DNA from: JACDAN01 sp963847235
Lineage (GTDB): Bacteria; Actinomycetota; Thermoleophilia; Gaiellales; Gaiellaceae
NCBI GenBank assembly: GCA_963847235.1
Contig: CAWJYU010000014.1
Span: 300,030 to 364,029, forward strand
Length of the DNA: 64,000 nucleotides
Reading direction: 5' to 3'
Below the pieces are notes generated by a model that saw only the letters and a list, made by a program, of their open reading frames with translations, had not been told where the DNA came from and ran no database searches. Positions within the stretch are counted from its first letter, which is position 1. The number at the start of each line of letters is the position of its first letter. Of the stretch, positions 60,928-64,000 are shown in pieces. The position numbers and the translations under genes are program-made.

Positions 60928-62829
60928 CTAGCGGCCCGGGCCAAACAGTTCCGCCTTCGGTAGCGCAGGACGGCTGGTGGTGCGCGCCTCCCTCACGCGT
61001 CGCTCCCAGGCCGCTAGGGTCGCGAGCATCCAAAGGTCGGTTGCCGGCGGTGGCTTCGTCTCGAGAAGACGACGCGCGGACTCGCCGTCGACGAGGTCGC
61101 TCTCCAGCGAGCCGAACCACTCTCTGGCCTCCTCGTGCCAAGGGCCGCTGAAGTACGCGCCGAGCGGTACTGCGAAGCCCCGCTTCAGCGAACTGGCGGA
61201 GAGTCCCCGCCGCCGAGCCACCTCACGCAGAAGCAACTTTCCTTCACGGAGCGACATCGTCCTTTCTTCCGGGGTCCGCTCCGCGATGTCGACAAGCGCC
61301 TCGTCGAGCAGAGGGACGCGTGCTTCCAGCCCAACCGCCATCGTCGCGCGATCTTCTTTGCGGAGGAGGTCGCCCGGAAGGTAGGTCTGGAGCTCGAAGC
61401 GCTGAATGGCGCGCAGCGGAGTCGGGCTTAGAGGTTCGCTGAAACAGAACCGTTCCGCCACATCGGCAGCCATGGCGGACTTGTCGATCGAGAAGCTGAG
61501 GGCTGCGGCACCCGCCGCTGAGGTGTGGTTCGCCACCAGTGCCAGATACTGCTCGGCATCGCTGCTGGCACCGGCTTCGGCAAGCCGGGCCAGGTAAGAG
61601 AGTGCGAGGCGCGAGCGTCCCCGTCGCGCCGAGCCCTGGCCAGAACCTGCGCGGCGGATCCTCTCCAAGATTGGCCGTGGCGCACGGGCAACGAGTGAAC
61701 GGAGACGGTGAGCGCGGTGCCGGTAATAGCCGCCGAACAGGTCGTCGCCGCCCGTCCCGCTAAGAGCGACCGTCACCTGCGTCCTTGCGAGCCTCGCTAG
61801 CTCGATCATCGCGATTGCCGAGGCGTCGGCGAAGGGGGTGTCGTACGCGTTGGCGACCCCATTCAGCGCGCATGAGAATGACGTGTCCAATCCAGCGACG
61901 TGGTGCGGCACGCCGAGCCGTTTCGCCACGGCCGAAGCTGCGGGTGACTCGTCGTAGTCGCCGTGCCCGGGGAATCCGATCGAGAATGCCTTCGGGCGAG
62001 CGCCGAGGGCCGCCGCGGCGGAGAGCACGAGCGCCGAGTCGAGGCCCCCGGAAAGGAACACTCCGACGTCGACGTCGGCAACAAGCTGGCGCCGAACGGC
62101 GGCGAGCAGCGCCGTTTCGGCTTGTTCGACCGTGGTGGGGGGCCCAGGCTCCTCCCGGGCGAATGGCCGCTGTGCCCACTGGACCTGCTCTTCTGACCCA
62201 TCCTCCCGGCGCCGGATCGCGGTTCCGGGAGGCACGACGGCGATGCCTTGGATCCCCGTTCCCGGCGGCGGTACGTAATGGAAGGTCGCGAACTCGCTCA
62301 TCGCTTTGGTGTCGATCTGTCCTTCGCTGAGCCCCGCCTCGACCAAGGCGAGCGTGTCCGAAGCAAACGCGAAGCGTGAACCGGTCGTACGGACAAGGGG
62401 CTTGATCCCGAGACGATCGCGCGTCAGAACGACCTCGCCGCGCCGTTCGTCAATGATCGCGACCGCGAACATGCCGTTCAATCGCGAAAAGACACCGGTG
62501 CCCCACTCCTCGTAGCCATGGATAATGACCTCGGCGTCACACCGCGTTTGAAAGTGGTGACCGCGGTCCTCGAGCTTTCGGCGGAGCACGGGGTGGTCAT
62601 AGATCTCGCCGTTGTAAAGCAGGTGAACGTCGCCGCGCTCATTCTCCATCGGGTAGACGACCGCGTCCGAGAGATCGATGACGGCGAGGCGGGTCTGGAC
62701 CAGAGCGAGGGATCCGCGGACGACGCACCAGGCGGCATCAGGCCCGCGGGAGGCAAGCGAGCTTGCCAGCACGGCTGAGCTGGTCTCGACGTCGCGTCCG
62801 TTTATCTCGAAGCCGGCGATGCCGCACAT
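60928..62829 (-). CDS. asnB: Asparagine synthase (glutamine-hydrolysing)-like amidotransferase
   Basis: 633 residues. The N-terminal glutaminase domain begins MCGIAGFEING with nucleophile Cys2, and has RGPD and LLYNGEIYDH. The synthetase domain has the PP-loop FLSGGLDSALVL (258-269) and TGGDDLFGGYYRHR. Paralogues of AsnB are frequent in exopolysaccharide loci, where they are thought to amidate uronic acids or other sugar carboxylates; given the neighbours, that is more likely than asparagine synthesis. ATG 62829 is 9 bp after the stop of the secreted glycosidase-like gene, so the genes form an operon. Confidence 0.88.
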   Translation of the reverse strand: MCGIAGFEINGRDVETSSAVLASSLASRGPDAAWCVVRGSLALVQTRLAVIDLSDAVVYPMENERGDVHLLYNGEIYDHPVLRRKLEDRGHHFQTRCDAEVIIHGYEEWGTGVFSRLNGMFAVAIIDERRGEVVLTRDRLGIKPLVRTTGSRFAFASDTLALVEAGLSEGQIDTKAMSEFATFHYVPPPGTGIQGIAVVPPGTAIRRREDGSEEQVQWAQRPFAREEPGPPTTVEQAETALLAAVRRQLVADVDVGVFLSGGLDSALVLSAAAALGARPKAFSIGFPGHGDYDESPAASAVAKRLGVPHHVAGLDTSFSCALNGVANAYDTPFADASAIAMIELARLARTQVTVALSGTGGDDLFGGYYRHRAHRLRSLVARAPRPILERIRRAGSGQGSARRGRSRLALSYLARLAEAGASSDAEQYLALVANHTSAAGAAALSFSIDKSAMAADVAERFCFSEPLSPTPLRAIQRFELQTYLPGDLLRKEDRATMAVGLEARVPLLDEALVDIAERTPEERTMSLREGKLLLREVARRRGLSASSLKRGFAVPLGAYFSGPWHEEAREWFGSLESDLVDGESARRLLETKPPPATDLWMLATLAAWERRVREARTTSRPALPKAELFGPGR

Positions 62830-62838
62830 GGGCGTTCC

Positions 62839-63948
62839 TTATGGGATTCGCGCGTACGCACGCCAAGACGGCTTCTTCGTACCCTGGAACGTGCGAAGGC
62901 CGCTCGTCCAATTCAGGCCACGGTCCGGCGCAGCGTCGTAAAGCTGGAACCAGCACATGGTGTTGATTCTGCGGAAGCTCGCGGCAAGCTTGAACGCACG
63001 CGCCATCTTCGCTGCCTGCTTCTTGCGCGAGACGACGTATAGCCAACCGGCTGCGCCGTGCTCGGTGTTCCAGCTGAACTCTTCGATAAAGAGTTGGAGG
63101 CGCCGGCGGGGCCAGTAGCGATCGAGCTGACGCACGAGCCAGTCGAGATCGTTGAAGTCGACGCGGCCTTCGCGATGTGGGAGCGCCATGTCTAGCGGAC
63201 GTTCCGTGAACGGGTTGATCCCGAACATGTCCATGCGAGGGCGACGGCCATTGGGTAGCACCATGTTTCGGACGAATGCGTCCGGGGCTGTCGTGTTCGC
63301 GTCGTTGAAGCCCGACGGGTGAACGTTGCCGCCGATGACCACGACATCCTTGCGGACCGCGTGCATTGACCGATATGCGGCGTCGAGGAGTTGGGCATAC
63401 AGGCGGGGAGCGCGTCGTCCCTTGTTCCCCTGAGGCTGGAAGTTCCAGCTGTGGCTTGGCTCGCCGAAGACGATCCACCTCCGTACTTGCGGGTACCGGG
63501 CTACCGCCGCCGCCATGAAGTTGCCGTAGTCCGCGGGATTTTTCGGCACCCAGGTGTGGTCGCGGCCGCCGTTCGACCACGACGGAAAGCCGTTCACGTA
63601 GAGGACGGGTTCGATTCCGTGGGCGCGCGCCTTTTTCACTGCGAGATCCATGCTCTCCGGCCACACATACGCGGGATCCTCGGGGTTCCTTGGGTCGGCG
63701 GGCCGTTTTGGAGCGACTGACGCCCACGAAAGGCCGGTCACCCACACTCGTGTTCCCAGCTGCCGGAGCTCCGGGAAGATCCATTCGCCGTTCGGGCGCT
63801 GTGGAGCGTCGTTGATGCACTTGGTCGGCCCGGACGGGCGCGCTCGGTCGAGCGCGGGACCTGCCGGTCCAGGAGTCGTCGCCGCGAAGACCCCCGTCAC
63901 CGCAAGAATCGCCGCGCCCGCGGCAATGCGGCCGGCGCGTGAACTCAT
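62839..63948 (-). CDS. Secreted GH-A-clan glycosidase-like protein, second copy
   Basis: 369 residues with a signal peptide (IAAGAAILAVTGVFAA) and a TIM-barrel glycosidase-like domain similar to the protein at 2251: WASVAPKRPADPRNPEDPAYVW compares with the DWGTVARRRP...DPAYNW stretch there. The candidate acid/base is Glu163 in FGEPSHSWNF and the nucleophile Glu290 (or Glu289) in LFIEEFSWN. The ends also agree (KKQAAKMARAF and KKPSWRAYARI). It leads the leftward block through AsnB to the polymerase-like gene. ATG 63948 is supported by minus-strand TAGCCT 6 bases upstream. Substrate unknown; likely the exported glycan. Confidence 0.75.
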   Translation of the reverse strand: MSSRAGRIAAGAAILAVTGVFAATTPGPAGPALDRARPSGPTKCINDAPQRPNGEWIFPELRQLGTRVWVTGLSWASVAPKRPADPRNPEDPAYVWPESMDLAVKKARAHGIEPVLYVNGFPSWSNGGRDHTWVPKNPADYGNFMAAAVARYPQVRRWIVFGEPSHSWNFQPQGNKGRRAPRLYAQLLDAAYRSMHAVRKDVVVIGGNVHPSGFNDANTTAPDAFVRNMVLPNGRRPRMDMFGINPFTERPLDMALPHREGRVDFNDLDWLVRQLDRYWPRRRLQLFIEEFSWNTEHGAAGWLYVVSRKKQAAKMARAFKLAASFRRINTMCWFQLYDAAPDRGLNWTSGLRTFQGTKKPSWRAYARIP

Positions 63949-63954
63949 GGCCAG

Positions 63955-63960
63955 AGGCTA
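63955..63960 (-). promoter_or_regulatory. -10 element TAGCCT for the glycosidase-asnB operon
   Basis: TAGCCT on the minus strand, 6 bases before ATG 63948; same hexamer as at 1306. Confidence 0.5.
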
Positions 63961-64000
63961 GCTGGCTTGCGATCCGGCCGCAGCACCCGGAGAAAATCTC

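Noticed and set aside
1..64000. CRISPR arrays, tRNA or rRNA genes, insertion sequences, integrases, attachment sites.
   Set aside because: No regularly spaced repeats, transposase motifs or tRNA-like sequences were seen by reading; a dedicated scan could still find a small RNA gene.

Overview
This 64 kb window is one continuous cell-surface glycan locus from a high-GC bacterium. GTG and TTG starts are common and genes are packed end to end. Many promoters appear to make leaderless mRNAs. These traits, together with the gene families (DUF2304 next to a GT2, FkbM methyltransferases, GT-C enzymes, secreted glycosidase-like proteins), suggest an actinobacterium, perhaps of the Thermoleophilia. 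That placement is inference; no rRNA, tRNA or marker gene is present to confirm it. I saw no insertion sequence, CRISPR array, integrase or attachment site.

Layout. 1-7 kb: the end of a B12-radical SAM gene, UDP-glucuronate decarboxylase, a secreted glycosidase-like protein, an initiating sugar-phosphate transferase and two tandem GDP-mannose-dehydratase-like genes. 7-24 kb: methyltransferases, a first Wzx flippase inside an inverted FkbM/GT4 duplication, a secreted ThuA-like protein, many GT4/GT2 transferases and gene remnants. 24-37 kb: two GT-C membrane transferases, FkbM, a tandem GT4 and more GT2/GT4 and methyltransferase genes. 37-42 kb: a Wzm/Wzt-type ABC exporter, an AglD/LPG-synthase-like membrane protein and a third GT-C enzyme. 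42-46.4 kb: a tight leftward operon (RmlC, methyltransferase, GT2, epimerase, DegT aminotransferase). 46.7-55.9 kb: a rightward block with a WecA/MraY-like initiator, a surface protein, a Wzy-like polymerase/ligase, a GT4, two methyltransferases, a lipoprotein and a second Wzx. 55.9-64 kb: a leftward block with a second polymerase-like protein, methyltransferase, GT, epimerase, asparagine-synthase-like amidotransferase and a second secreted glycosidase-like protein.

How the parts fit. There are two lipid-linked initiators (3463 and 46751), two Wzx flippases, two polymerase/ligase candidates and one ABC exporter, so at least two glycans are probably made. Nucleotide-sugar enzymes supply UDP-xylose-type, GDP-6-deoxy, dTDP-6-deoxy and amino sugars. 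The 52.5-58.1 kb segment holds the most unusual feature: an anchored two-domain module shared by a lipoprotein and the outer half of a polymerase-like protein.

Two cautions apply. About a dozen genes between 4.5 and 48.2 kb carry frameshifts as sequenced. Most are net +1 and can be explained by an extra C before a G on the given strand, which looks more like systematic sequence error than decay. Protein lengths for those genes are my reconstructions. All functions are read from sequence motifs without database search.
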